The notes below the pieces were generated by a model. That model saw nothing but the letters and a program-made list of their open reading frames with translations, was not told where the DNA came from and did not search any database. Source: Nitrosomonas cryotolerans ATCC 49181 (GTDB lineage: Bacteria; Pseudomonadota; Gammaproteobacteria; Burkholderiales; Nitrosomonadaceae). Taken from it: DNA of 64,000 bases. Position numbers and translations under genes: made by a program. Positions within the stretch are counted from its first letter, which is position 1. The number at the start of each line of letters is the position of its first letter. Positions 1 to 8,582 of this stretch are shown in pieces. The DNA is taken from assembly GCF_900143275.1 (NCBI RefSeq), contig NZ_FSRO01000001.1:1816116-1880115 (forward strand), in the 5' to 3' direction.

Positions 1-1
1 A

Positions 2-442
2 AAACAATATCCTGTCCTTTCAGGACGGCGTCTGACACATGAAACTGTGCGTAGTATGATTAATACACTGGTTATCGATTTAACCAGGCAGAGTATGGAT
101 AATATAAAAAATGCCGAGGTGGATAGCCTTTCCGCGGTACATTTGGCACCGCATTTGATTGGTTTCAGTGATAAGGTAAAAAAGGAACAGCAGGAATTAA
201 AGAGATTTCTGCGTGATAATCTTTATCAGCATTACCGTGTGGTGCGTATGGGTAATAAAGCGCGCCACACGATAGAAAAGTTATTTGATATCTTTACTGC
301 TAATATCCAGCTTCTTCCTCCGAAATATCAAGTGAAATTTCATCTGGACGAGCACCAGGCAATAGCTGATTATATCGCTGGTATGACTGATCGTTATGCG
401 ATCAAGGAATATCAACGATTATTTACTATCGAAGAAAACTGA
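2..442 (+). CDS. dgt: dGTPase-like triphosphohydrolase, C-terminal part (5' end outside window)
   Basis: This reading frame is open from the first full codon of the window, so it is the tail of a gene that starts upstream. The 146 visible residues match the C-terminus of deoxyguanosinetriphosphate triphosphohydrolase-like proteins: an RRLTHETV segment near the start of the window and the closing [16 protein letters not shown] motif. The family hydrolyses dGTP (or dNTPs) to deoxynucleoside and tripolyphosphate; the catalytic HD domain would lie in the missing N-terminal part. A GTG at position 47 is internal and should not be taken as a start. The gene ends with TGA, and about 95 bases later the sequence becomes mobile-element debris. 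Family assignment is by recognised motifs only. Confidence 0.8.
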   Translation, partial: KQYPVLSGRRLTHETVRSMINTLVIDLTRQSMDNIKNAEVDSLSAVHLAPHLIGFSDKVKKEQQELKRFLRDNLYQHYRVVRMGNKARHTIEKLFDIFTANIQLLPPKYQVKFHLDEHQAIADYIAGMTDRYAIKEYQRLFTIEEN

Positions 443-536
443 GTTGAGAAATGTTCTTTGTTTTCAGAGTATAAAATATGAATTATGTTGGTCTCGAATT
501 TAAAGAAAGTGTGCTAAGCAGTGTAATGCTAAATGA

Positions 537-648
537 TTTATCAAATAGCGCGTAAAACTTCGTCCTTCAGGGCGGAGATATAAGCGCACAGGCGAAGCCT
601 GTTTAATGCGGTCTTTGCTGTTGTTCAATATATTGCTTAATAATCGAG
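537..648. mobile_element. Truncated left end of an IS200/IS605-family element
   Basis: These 112 bases match 27063-27174, the left end of the complete IS605-type element further along, with one mismatch (599 C versus 27125 T). The segment includes the shared TTTAT flank, the small end hairpin around 560-580, and the last codons of the transposase gene tnpA on the minus strand. The match stops exactly where the IS3 element begins at 649, so the rest of this copy is missing. Near identity to the intact copy suggests recent loss. Confidence 0.85.
603..648 (-). pseudogene. tnpA C-terminal fragment (IS200/IS605 Y1 transposase)
   Basis: On the minus strand this reads SIIKQYIEQQQRPH and a stop, the same C-terminus as the intact tnpA at 27129-27545. 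It keeps the catalytic tyrosine of the Y1 transposase but nothing else. It is a dead remnant cut off by the IS3 element. Confidence 0.8.
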
Positions 649-715
649 TGAAGTGGTACCGCAAAACTGGACAAGTTGTTAAGCTCTGATATGAGATAAA
701 TAGAGAGACATAATC

Positions 716-997
716 ATGAGCAAGAAACGCATGCAATATTCAACAGAATTCAAAGCCAAAATAGCCTTGGCAGCAATACGTGGAGAAGAAACGGTACCAC
801 AACTAGCCGCTCGTTATCATATCCATCCCACGCAGATTAATAGCTGGAAACGTCATTTGATTGAAAAAGCCAGTGATTTGTTTGGTAAGAATGGTGACGC
901 CAATAATAAGAGTGGTCATAGTGCCGACGATTTACATCGCGTGACTGGGCAATTGACGGTGGAACGCGATTTTTTAGCCAGAAAGCTCGATCATTAA
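716..997 (+). CDS. IS3 family OrfA (helix-turn-helix, transposase_8 type)
   Basis: The 93-residue protein starts MSKKRMQYSTEFKAKIALAA and contains the helix-turn-helix typical of IS3 OrfA (TVPQLAARYHIHPTQINSWK, about residues 27-46), followed by a leucine-zipper-like tail. It binds the terminal inverted repeats. The start ATG at 716 lies just inside the left end. OrfA ends in TAA at 995-997. A T_TTT_TTA slippery heptamer at 970-976 would let some ribosomes shift -1 and continue into orfB, giving the OrfAB transposase. Confidence 0.9.
   Translation: MSKKRMQYSTEFKAKIALAAIRGEETVPQLAARYHIHPTQINSWKRHLIEKASDLFGKNGDANNKSGHSADDLHRVTGQLTVERDFLARKLDH
970..976 (+). other. Programmed -1 frameshift site (T TTT TTA) joining orfA and orfB
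   Basis: In the orfA frame the codons are GAT TTT TTA GCC, so the heptamer T_TTT_TTA sits in the canonical X_XXY_YYZ phase. The -1 frame is open from here through the orfB ATG at 1018 without a stop (…SQKARSLSVAERKTM…). IS3 elements commonly make their transposase by -1 frameshifting; that this heptamer is the site is inference from its phase and position. Confidence 0.75.
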
Positions 998-1017
998 GTG
1001 TTGCTGAGCGCAAAACA

Positions 1018-1845
1018 ATGATCGAGCACCACGAGAAACTAAGTCAATCGCGTCAATGCCATTTACTGGGTGTTGCACGCTCGTCGTATTATTATCAGCC
1101 ACAACCCACAGATGGGAGTGAGTTAATCTTGTTGCGTCAAATGGATGAGCAGTATTTGAAAACACCACAGTATGGTTCACGCAGTTATGCCACGTGGTTC
1201 AGGCGCCAGAGGAGGATGATAGGCCGCAAGAAAGCCACTTCAATGATGAAGATACTGGGCATTATTAGCACAGCACCAAAGCCCAAAACCAGTATTCCGG
1301 CCAAGCAGCACAAGAAGTATCCTTATCTGCTCAAAGGTAGGACCATTAGTCGTCCCAACCAAGTTTGGGCGACCGATATCACTTACGTGCCGATGGAAAA
1401 AGGTTTTGGCTATCTTGTTGCTATTATGGACTGGCATTCGCGTAAAGTATTGAGCTGGCGCATATCCAACACACTGGACGCTGATTTCTGTGTCCAGGCT
1501 TTGGAAGCTGCCATTCAGGATCATGGCTGTCCGAGAATCATGAATAGTGATCAGGGTGTGCAGTTTACCAGTGAGACATTTACATCAATGCTAAAAACCA
1601 ATGGTATACAGATCAGCATGGATGGCAAGGGCTGCTACTATGACAATATTTTTGTTGAACGACTATGGCGTACAGTCAAATACGAACATTTATATACTCG
1701 GGAATTTAACAATCTAAAGGAGGTAAGAAAAAGTTTAAATATTTGGTTCAATTGGTACAATCAGGAACGTTTTCATCAAAGTCTTGATGATCTAACACCA
1801 GATGAAGTTTACTATCAGAAGTATGCAATTCCTCAAGCTGCCTGA
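1018..1845 (+). CDS. IS3 family OrfB, DDE transposase (rve integrase core)
   Basis: The 275-residue reading frame from ATG 1018 carries the retroviral-integrase-like catalytic core: ATDITYVPMEKGFGYLVAIMD with the first Asp, NSDQGVQFTS with the second, and FVERLWRTVKYEHLY with the Glu, plus the N-terminal HTH_21 region ending PNQVW. The active product is probably the OrfAB fusion reached by frameshifting at 970-976, so the ATG at 1018 may not be the main start. The frame looks intact, so the element may still be mobile. Confidence 0.9.
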   Translation: MIEHHEKLSQSRQCHLLGVARSSYYYQPQPTDGSELILLRQMDEQYLKTPQYGSRSYATWFRRQRRMIGRKKATSMMKILGIISTAPKPKTSIPAKQHKKYPYLLKGRTISRPNQVWATDITYVPMEKGFGYLVAIMDWHSRKVLSWRISNTLDADFCVQALEAAIQDHGCPRIMNSDQGVQFTSETFTSMLKTNGIQISMDGKGCYYDNIFVERLWRTVKYEHLYTREFNNLKEVRKSLNIWFNWYNQERFHQSLDDLTPDEVYYQKYAIPQAA

Positions 1846-1913
1846 GCTTGATTAACCAGCCATGTTAGAGCTTAATTTATCTTCAGGTTGTCTAGTTAAT
1901 GGGGGCCACTTCA

Positions 1914-1957
1914 ATCAATAGCCAAAAACTTCTGGTGAGAGCTTTTGCAAAAGTCTC
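1914..1957 (-). repeat. Truncated copy of MITE family A
   Basis: The segment equals the right half of the miniature element seen whole at 12461-12549 and ends in the conserved terminus GCTTTTGCAAAAGTCTC. Its other half, about 45-50 bp, is missing at the boundary with the IS3 element. Confidence 0.75.
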
Positions 1958-2474
1958 AGAGAATTTATATTATAGAGAATCAAAGAAGATTTTTTAGATA
2001 CAAGCCATTAGAATTATGATGGTTATCCTGGATAAAAAGGTTCTAGAGGTTCTAGAGGTTCTAGAGGTTCTAGAGGTTCTAGAGGTTCTAGAGGTTCTAG
2101 AGGTTCTAGAGGTTCTAGATATAGCTGGCTACAAAAGTACTGTCACGCAGGATCTATTTGTACTTTGTTTGCGAGTCTTGTAAGTGATTTTCATGAGAAT
2201 TGCTCTGCCTTTGATAGGAAATATACTTGCCGGAAACTGTTTTTAAACATTCAAAATTAGACCTTTAATGTAGATTATTAATTATTAACGAGATATTCAA
2301 AAAAATTAATTTAAAACGGTTCCATATGTTATAGGTAATGTACGTAAAGGCTAATCACTGATAAGATTGGCGGTTGAGGATAAGTTAACAGAGAAAAGCG
2401 GGGTAAGTTTATATCTGCTGTAATGTTTAAAAAAAATCTTTTCCAGAAAATTCTATGAGTTGATAGGCTTTTTA
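1958..2474. other. Intergenic region upstream of hemE
   Basis: No convincing gene lies here. The stretch holds a 9-bp tandem repeat (separate entry) inside a 55-codon frame at 2016-2183 that would encode MM, a short lead, nine VLE/VLD units and a tail ending LCLRVL. That frame lacks a ribosome binding site and is more likely a by-product of the repeat. The rest is AT-rich, probably including the hemE promoter, which I could not place with confidence. Confidence 0.5.
2039..2119. repeat. Tandem repeat, nine perfect copies of GGTTCTAGA
   Basis: Nine head-to-tail copies of the 9-mer GGTTCTAGA occur without a mismatch. Each unit contains the palindrome TCTAGA. A unit length of three codons means changes in copy number would keep any reading frame. 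No spacers are present, so this is a simple repeat and not a CRISPR array. Confidence 0.95.
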
Positions 2475-3536
2475 ATGACTAAACCAAAAAACGATACCTT
2501 ATTACGTGCATTATTGAGACAACCTGTTGAGTACACACCTGTTTGGCTGATGCGCCAAGCCGGACGTTACCTATCTGAATATAATGAAACCCGCGCCCGT
2601 GCCGGTAACTTTCTTGCGTTATGCAAAAATCCTAATTTTGCAACTGAAGTGACGATGCAACCCTTAGCAAGATTCCCACTGGATGCAGCGATATTATTTT
2701 CGGATATCCTGACCATTCCTGATGCGATGGGATTAGGATTGTATTTTGCCGAAGGTGAAGGACCAATGTTCGAGCGGCCTTTGCGTGAAGAATTGGAGAT
2801 CCGTTCATTGGCAGTACCCGATCCTGATACACATTTGCGTTATGTGATGGATGCTGTTTCACAAATTCGTAGGACGCTAGATAACCAGGTTCCATTAATT
2901 GGTTTTTCAGGCAGTCCTTTTACACTTGCTTGTTACATGGTGGAAGGTCGTGGTGGTACTGATTTTCGTATAATTAAAACGATGCTATACCAGCGGCCTG
3001 AGTTGCTGCATCATATTCTTGAAATCAATGCTCAAGCAGTTACTACCTATCTCAACGCACAGATTGAAGCAGGCGCGCAGGCAGTCATGATTTTTGATAC
3101 CTGGGGCGGAGCACTTTCACATGCTGCTTACCAGGAATTTTCATTGCATTATATAAAGCAGATTGTGGCAGGGTTAAAGCGAGAGCAGGATGGTGCACGT
3201 ATTCCTAGTGTCGTTTTTACTAAGGGTGGCGGATTATGGTTAGAGAGTATTGCCAATAGTGGTTATGATGCAGTTGGACTTGATTGGACTATCGATATTG
3301 GTGAAGCACGTCGTCGCGTGGGTGATAAAGTTGCTTTGCAAGGTAATCTTGATCCTTCGATATTATTTGCAGAACCTACTATCATTGCTGCAGAAGTTGA
3401 GAAAATTTTGGTTAGTTTTGGTCATGGTAATGGTCATGTTTTTAATCTTGGACATGGTATTTCGCAATTTACACCACCTGAAAACGCCGCAGCTTTGGTT
3501 GAAGCAGTCCATACATTGAGTCGTAAGTTTCATTAA
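2475..3536 (+). CDS. hemE: Uroporphyrinogen decarboxylase
   Basis: The 353-residue protein converts uroporphyrinogen III to coproporphyrinogen III by removing four carboxyl groups, a cytosolic step of heme synthesis. It has the family signatures [16 protein letters not shown] near the N-terminus (residues about 22-37), the [12 protein letters not shown] block and [17 protein letters not shown] chose ATG 2475, giving [17 protein letters not shown], because it matches the usual family start; an upstream TTG at 2460 in frame is less likely. Heme is in demand in ammonia oxidisers with many c-type cytochromes. The gene stands alone between the repeat region and a two-component system. Confidence 0.95.
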   Translation: MTKPKNDTLLRALLRQPVEYTPVWLMRQAGRYLSEYNETRARAGNFLALCKNPNFATEVTMQPLARFPLDAAILFSDILTIPDAMGLGLYFAEGEGPMFERPLREELEIRSLAVPDPDTHLRYVMDAVSQIRRTLDNQVPLIGFSGSPFTLACYMVEGRGGTDFRIIKTMLYQRPELLHHILEINAQAVTTYLNAQIEAGAQAVMIFDTWGGALSHAAYQEFSLHYIKQIVAGLKREQDGARIPSVVFTKGGGLWLESIANSGYDAVGLDWTIDIGEARRRVGDKVALQGNLDPSILFAEPTIIAAEVEKILVSFGHGNGHVFNLGHGISQFTPPENAAALVEAVHTLSRKFH

Positions 3537-3587
3537 CAACTAGTTTTATCTTTTATTTTTGTGGTTTTGTTGCGGTAGGGTGGTTGC

Positions 3588-4271
3588 GTGCACATTCTGA
3601 TTATTGAAGATGATTTGGCTATTGCTGCTAATCTGTATGATTTTTTGGAATCACGAGGCCATAGCGCTGATGCCGCAGCTAATGGTATAGCAGGACTTCA
3701 CCTTGCGGTTACACAACGTTTTGATGGTATTCTGCTTGATCTAGGGTTGCCGGGGATGAACGGTATTAATTTGTGTCGAAAGCTTCGACAGGAATCGCAG
3801 ATTGATACACCAATACTCATGCTGACTGCGCGTGATACACTGGAAGATAAGCTGGCAGGCTTTGAGCATGGTGCGGATGATTATCTAGTCAAGCCATTTG
3901 CACTGAAAGAAGTTGAAGCACGTCTTTTTGCTATGCATAAACGTTATAGCGGAAGAGTTGCCAATCGTAGACTAGAAGTTGATAGTTTATCATTTGATCC
4001 AAAAACGCTATCAATTCGCTTTGCTGATAAAGATGTCAAGCTGCCACCAAAATGCATTCGCCTGCTTGCGTTGATGATGAGTGAACCTGGTCGAGTTTTC
4101 AGTCGGAAGGAATTAGAATTGGAAGCTTGGGAAGGTATACAGGAAACCAGTGATACATTACGCAGTCATATGCATGTTTTACGACGTGCGTTAGTGCGAG
4201 CGGGTGGCTACGATCCGATTGAAACCGTCCATGGCCTTGGCTATTGTTTAGCTTCTCGTGTTCAAGCTTAA
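3588..4271 (+). CDS. OmpR/PhoB-type response regulator
   Basis: The 227-residue protein has an N-terminal receiver domain with acidic residues D8/D9, phospho-acceptor D51 (in LLDLGLPG), T80 and K102 (LVKPF). The C-terminal winged-helix DNA-binding domain runs from about residue 125 to the end, with the TSDTLRSHMHVLRRAL recognition region and the closing VHGLGYCL typical of Trans_Reg_C. The start codon is GTG. Its 3' end overlaps the kinase gene by 14 bp, so the two are translationally coupled and form a cognate pair. The regulon cannot be read from the sequence; hemE upstream and the carbon-uptake genes downstream are neighbours only. Confidence 0.92.
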   Translation: MHILIIEDDLAIAANLYDFLESRGHSADAAANGIAGLHLAVTQRFDGILLDLGLPGMNGINLCRKLRQESQIDTPILMLTARDTLEDKLAGFEHGADDYLVKPFALKEVEARLFAMHKRYSGRVANRRLEVDSLSFDPKTLSIRFADKDVKLPPKCIRLLALMMSEPGRVFSRKELELEAWEGIQETSDTLRSHMHVLRRALVRAGGYDPIETVHGLGYCLASRVQA

Positions 4272-5532
4272 GATTGAACGCGGCCTTCGTTTACGTGTTG
4301 CGCTAACACTGGCAACATTCTGTATTTTTATTGTTGGAGCGTTGGGTATTAGTCTTTATTTTGCTTCTGATAATTTTGAGGCAGCACATATTGAGCAAGT
4401 TATCAGAATAGAGATGGATCATCTTGTTCAGCGCTACCGGAAACATTCCGATTTTATTCCGCAAATTGGTTCTCACCTCAGAAGTTATGTTATCCGTAAT
4501 ATAGATGAAGAGCTTCGCCTTCCTGCTTACCTGCGAGGGCTTAATGCGCGATATCATAGGATTTATCATGACGCTGAGGATATCCATGTCCTGGTACGGT
4601 CTGTTGATGATGTAAAATTTTTTGTTGCTTATCGGATTGCGCTTCATAATCAGCGGTTAAATGAGCTGAGATTTCTGATTCTATTTTCTCTGTTTTCGGT
4701 AGTTGCCATTGCGTTCACGGTGGGTTATCTGCTAGCCGGATTACTGGTTAAGCAAGTCACGGATCTTGCCGAACGAGTAAAATTGCTTGCGCCTGGTGAT
4801 ATAAAGGGAAAAGCTTTGACGCGTCCCGAGATGGACGAGGAAGTAGCGCATCTGGCACGCGCGCTAGATGATTATCAGAGTCGTATCAAGCGATTACTTC
4901 AGAGAGAACAGGAATTCACAGCTAATGTCAGTCACGAGCTACGTACACCGATCACCACTATTCTAACAAGCTGTGAGTTATTGCTCGTCGAACGTGATTT
5001 GCCGGATAAGGTGCATTATCGCGTTAACATGATTGAAGCGGCAGCAACGCGAATGGGTGAACAGTTACAGGCTTTATTATTTTTAGCGCGTGAGCAGGCG
5101 TTAGGTACTCTTGAATCCGTTGCGTTAACCGAATGTATCTATGACGCAGCCGATCCTCTTTGTATCGAGATTTATCGAAAAAAACTTGTTTTTGAAGTTA
5201 CTATTGCACCAGAAGTTGTTCTTGTATTAAACCGACAAGCTTTATATACCGTCCTTGTGAATCTATTGCGTAATGCTGTGCAATATACAGAAAATGGCTT
5301 CGTTCGAGTAGAGTCCCAAGGGTCGCGCTTATCAATTTCTGATTCGGGTATTGGTATTGAACCCGCATTTCTGCCACTACTTTATGAACGATTCTTCCGT
5401 GGATCGGCATTGGGAGAAGGTCTGGGTATTGGGCTGGTTATCGTCAAACGTATTTGTGAATACTATGGCTGGATAATTGAAGTTGAAAGCGTACCAGGAC
5501 ATGGCTCTACCTTCCACATTACATTCCCCTGA
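4258..5532 (+). CDS. Sensor histidine kinase (HAMP-HisKA-HATPase)
   Basis: The 424-residue membrane kinase starts at a GTG inside the end of the response regulator gene. Membrane segments lie at about residues 14-36 and 138-163 and enclose a periplasmic sensor of roughly 100 residues. A HAMP-like linker follows. The phosphorylated histidine is H226 in NVSHELRTP, then the N box NLLRNAVQYTENG, the G1 box DSGIGI and the G2 box GLGIGL of the ATPase domain. The short sensor domain shows no family I recognise, so the signal is unknown. It probably phosphorylates the regulator encoded just upstream. Confidence 0.92.
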   Translation: MFKLKIERGLRLRVALTLATFCIFIVGALGISLYFASDNFEAAHIEQVIRIEMDHLVQRYRKHSDFIPQIGSHLRSYVIRNIDEELRLPAYLRGLNARYHRIYHDAEDIHVLVRSVDDVKFFVAYRIALHNQRLNELRFLILFSLFSVVAIAFTVGYLLAGLLVKQVTDLAERVKLLAPGDIKGKALTRPEMDEEVAHLARALDDYQSRIKRLLQREQEFTANVSHELRTPITTILTSCELLLVERDLPDKVHYRVNMIEAAATRMGEQLQALLFLAREQALGTLESVALTECIYDAADPLCIEIYRKKLVFEVTIAPEVVLVLNRQALYTVLVNLLRNAVQYTENGFVRVESQGSRLSISDSGIGIEPAFLPLLYERFFRGSALGEGLGIGLVIVKRICEYYGWIIEVESVPGHGSTFHITFP

Positions 5533-6002
5533 TTTTTTATTTCCATTCTCATTGTGTTGTAGTCTTCACGAATTTTTCACAATCGCTGTGATAGGATTTA
5601 CTTGACTTTAATGTAATTCTTATCACTTATATCGGGAGGGTTATCATTTATGAACAACACAATGGCAGCTAGTGATCCAGTAAGAATTCCCCACTTAACC
5701 CTAAAGTTGCCAACACCTGCCCGTAAACATTGATGATGTTTATGCCCATGATATTTGCTTCTTACCTCTTTCACTATCTTCAGAAAGTAATCGTTTGTCG
5801 CTGTATAGGCCATCGAATTTAGACTAAAACCAGCAGATTTCTTGAACGGATTGGTAGTGAAGTAGAAGAAGGCATTGCAGCGGTTGAACCAGTTCAGGAT
5901 AAAAGTTGCTAATACGAAGAATCAATAATGTACTCAAGCAATTTCGAACAGTAACTTATTCTATCCTTAGAAATATTGTTTGTATTAAGAGGGTTATATT
6001 TA
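5533..6002. other. Intergenic region between the sensor kinase and dabA
   Basis: I see no supported gene. A 71-codon minus-strand frame at 5598-5813 has one hydrophobic stretch but no ribosome binding site. A plus-strand open stretch at about 5840-5915 reads like a protein tail (RFLERIGSEVEEGIAAVE) with no start and could be a decayed gene end. The promoter of the dab cluster must lie here or close by. An AGAGG ribosome binding site precedes the dabA ATG. Confidence 0.4.
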
Positions 6003-8582
6003 ATGAAAACAGAAAATTTATCTTTTGACGAACATCAGGTGCTTCATGACCTGAATCATTACTTGCCTATGCAAGCACCGTTAAAGAATTTTATTCACCA
6101 CAATACCTTGCATTCATTTCAAAATGATATGAAATTCTTTGATGCTTTGCGGACTGCAAAGAAAATGTGGGGTTATTTTACAACATTAGAATTGGATGAA
6201 TATCGGGACTTATATCGATCCAAGCGTATCCGCAAAGATATCCTGGAAAGGGCAATTGTGGAAAGGAAAGGTGCGGAGTCTATTGATGAATGGATGCAGA
6301 AGTTATTAAATGAGAAATATGATACTTCTGTTTCAGCTAGAGTCGGTGAGCTTAGAAAAAACTGGAAGAAATACTATTCGATTGATCTAGATCAAATGGT
6401 ACATGCGTTTCTTTTCAGGATACTCTGTCATTATCTTGATCAAGGAATATCAGTCTGGCCTTTTCCTGTTGGAAATAAGGACTTCCTTTCTTGTATTAAA
6501 GAAATGGAAGAGAAAAGTTTTACAAGCTTTTTTAAAACAAAAAGAGCCCGTAATCTCCTTATTAGTGGAAATTGTAAAATTGAGGATCTGCTAAAAATTG
6601 TGGTAGGCGATGAAACACTTTACAAACAATATCTATTTGACCAGCAATTTGCACATCCAGGCTGGTCGGGTATGGTGTCTTCTGTTCAGCTGGACCCAGA
6701 CTCTCTTTTAAACAAGAAAAAAATATCGATACATGATCTGGTTGTTCTAGAGCTCTTGATGGAAATCGATGCACTGGATTCACATTTTGGAGAGAGCTGG
6801 CAACCGCTTGGTACTGTCTTGGAAAATAGACCTGTCAATCTTTTTTCGGAAGTGCCACAGACAGAATTCGATGAAGTTCTTGAGATTCTGCATGAAGCCT
6901 TTGAATGGTCATATTATGACCAGGTGTTGGTTGGAATCGCATTGCAGGATAAAAGTTGGGAAAAGAAAGTAGCCAATAAATCATTTCAAACATTTTTTTG
7001 TATCGATGATCGACTGACTTCATTTCGTCGCTATCTTGAGCAGAACGATCCAAATTGTGAAACGTTCACAACTGCAGGCTTTTTTAATGTTGAATTATAT
7101 TATAAGCCTGAGCATGGGAACTTTGCTACAAAATGTTGTCCTGCGCCGGTGTTTCCTAAGTATTTAGTTAAAGAAGTAGGCAGTCAGCTCAAAATGAAAA
7201 AGGATGTGGTTTTTCATAAACATTCGCATTCTCTTTTCCAAGGTTGGTTAATCTCCCAAACCGTTGGTTTTTTCACAGCAATTAAGCTGGCTTTTGATAT
7301 TTTCAGACCTACAGCGATGCCTGCTATGGCCTCATCTTTTTTGCACGTAGATAGCAATGCAAAGCTGACTGTTGAGAATCAGGATCCTTCCGATATAGAA
7401 GATGGCCTGCAGGTAGGATTTACTATCAAAGAAATGACTCAGCGAGTGCAAGGTGTCCTGACAAGTACGGGATTGACGGGTAGCGGTAAAGGCGCTTCTT
7501 TTGCACCTATTGTATATATGATTGGACATGGTGCTAGTAGCGTTAATAATACACATTATACAGCCTATGATTGCGGTGCTTGTGGTGGTAGACCGGGCTC
7601 AGTCAATGCAAGATCATTCTGTACTATGGCGAATCATCCGGAAGTCAGAGCAGCATTGGCTAAGAATGGAATTAAAATTCCGGACGAAACGCAGTTTCTC
7701 CCAGGTCTTCATGATACGACGCGTGATGACGTTTATTTTTATGATGAGCATATTCTTACTCCTGAGAATGCAGCTAACCATAAAAAAAATATTCCTGTTT
7801 TTATTGAATCGCTCGATATGCATGCAAAAGAAAGATCGAGAAGATTGGTATCAATCAACACCAAAGCGAGTGCTAAAGAAATTCATAATGAGGTACGCAG
7901 GAGATCTGTTTCTCTGTTTGAACCACGTCCTGAACTTAATCATGCTACAAATGCGGTCAGTATTATTGGAAGACGGAGCTTAACTGAGAAATTATTTTTA
8001 GATCGACGGGCATCTACCAGCTCCTATGATTATAGAACTGATCCGGATGGGAAGTATTTAGGAGTTTCCATGGGGCCTATTGGACCGGTTATGGGCGGAA
8101 TCGATCTCGAATATTTTTTCTCGCGAACAGATAATCATAGAATGGGCGCAGGAACGAAATTACCTTATAACGTTATGGGACTCAATGGAGTTGCCAATGG
8201 TAGTGATGGTGATCTGAGAACAGGTCTGCCGTATCAGATGATTGAGGTACATGATCCTGTTCGTCTTTTAGTAATCGTTGAACATTATCCGAAGGTGCTT
8301 TTAAGGGTGCTCAAAGAGGCTGCGGCAAATTTCTCATTTTATGAGAATGAATGGGTTGTTTTAGTTGCTGTTCATCCGGAAACAGGGGATCTTCATTTGT
8401 ACAAAGGAAATGGAAATTTCATAATCTATAACCCATTATTGAAAGAGCTTGAAACCATATCGGATCTTGACAAGCTCATGGAGTCTGCAAAGAAAGCGAA
8501 ACATACCTATGTAGTCGAAGCAACGGAAGAAAACCTGCCTGTGTACTTGATTGATACTGATAATGATAAGGCTAAAAAATGA
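6003..8582 (+). CDS. dabA: DabA-type inorganic carbon transporter subunit (DUF2309)
   Basis: The 859-residue protein belongs to the DUF2309/DabA family, the beta-carbonic-anhydrase-like subunit of the DAB energy-coupled CO2/bicarbonate accumulation complex. The putative zinc and catalytic residues are present: C333, D335 and R337 in FCIDDRLTSFRR, H509 in GHGAS and C524 in DCGACGG. The 15-residue spacing of the last His-Cys pair equals that of the studied DabA (H524/C539, from memory). I chose ATG 6003, which follows an AGAGG site; an upstream TTG at 5976 is unlikely. It overlaps dabB by 4 bp (ATGA). DabA sits on the cytoplasmic side and hydrates CO2, driven by ion flow through DabB. This fits an autotroph that feeds Rubisco. 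Confidence 0.9.
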   Translation: MKTENLSFDEHQVLHDLNHYLPMQAPLKNFIHHNTLHSFQNDMKFFDALRTAKKMWGYFTTLELDEYRDLYRSKRIRKDILERAIVERKGAESIDEWMQKLLNEKYDTSVSARVGELRKNWKKYYSIDLDQMVHAFLFRILCHYLDQGISVWPFPVGNKDFLSCIKEMEEKSFTSFFKTKRARNLLISGNCKIEDLLKIVVGDETLYKQYLFDQQFAHPGWSGMVSSVQLDPDSLLNKKKISIHDLVVLELLMEIDALDSHFGESWQPLGTVLENRPVNLFSEVPQTEFDEVLEILHEAFEWSYYDQVLVGIALQDKSWEKKVANKSFQTFFCIDDRLTSFRRYLEQNDPNCETFTTAGFFNVELYYKPEHGNFATKCCPAPVFPKYLVKEVGSQLKMKKDVVFHKHSHSLFQGWLISQTVGFFTAIKLAFDIFRPTAMPAMASSFLHVDSNAKLTVENQDPSDIEDGLQVGFTIKEMTQRVQGVLTSTGLTGSGKGASFAPIVYMIGHGASSVNNTHYTAYDCGACGGRPGSVNARSFCTMANHPEVRAALAKNGIKIPDETQFLPGLHDTTRDDVYFYDEHILTPENAANHKKNIPVFIESLDMHAKERSRRLVSINTKASAKEIHNEVRRRSVSLFEPRPELNHATNAVSIIGRRSLTEKLFLDRRASTSSYDYRTDPDGKYLGVSMGPIGPVMGGIDLEYFFSRTDNHRMGAGTKLPYNVMGLNGVANGSDGDLRTGLPYQMIEVHDPVRLLVIVEHYPKVLLRVLKEAAANFSFYENEWVVLVAVHPETGDLHLYKGNGNFIIYNPLLKELETISDLDKLMESAKKAKHTYVVEATEENLPVYLIDTDNDKAKK

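Larger units (their letters stand above)
649..1913 (+). mobile_element. IS3-family (IS150-like) insertion sequence, complete
   Basis: The 1265-bp element is bounded by imperfect inverted repeats. The left end reads TGAAGTGGTACCGCAAAACT and the reverse complement of the right end reads TGAAGTGGCCCCCATTAACT; about 19 of the outer 26 bases agree. It carries overlapping orfA and orfB with the DDE transposase motifs of the IS3 family. The bases outside the two ends (CGAG and ATCA) do not form a 3-4 bp target duplication. The left neighbour is a cut IS605 end and the right neighbour a cut MITE, which points to a deletion next to the element after it inserted. Confidence 0.9.

Noticed and set aside
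500-736. 78-codon minus-strand frame
   Set aside because: It crosses the junction of the IS605 remnant and the IS3 element, so it is a chance frame apart from the tnpA tail it contains.
2039-2119. CRISPR array
   Set aside because: Units are contiguous 9-mers with no spacers and no cas genes nearby.
2016-2183. 55-codon frame across the 9-bp repeat encoding repeated Val-Leu-Glu
   Set aside because: No ribosome binding site, and the open frame follows from the repeat itself.
3588-5532. Two-component system as regulator of the dab cluster
   Set aside because: Only adjacency, with a 470-bp gap; no shared binding site could be identified.
5598-5813. 71-codon minus-strand frame with a hydrophobic stretch
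   Set aside because: No ribosome binding site, no recognisable family, and it lies in the likely promoter region of dabA.
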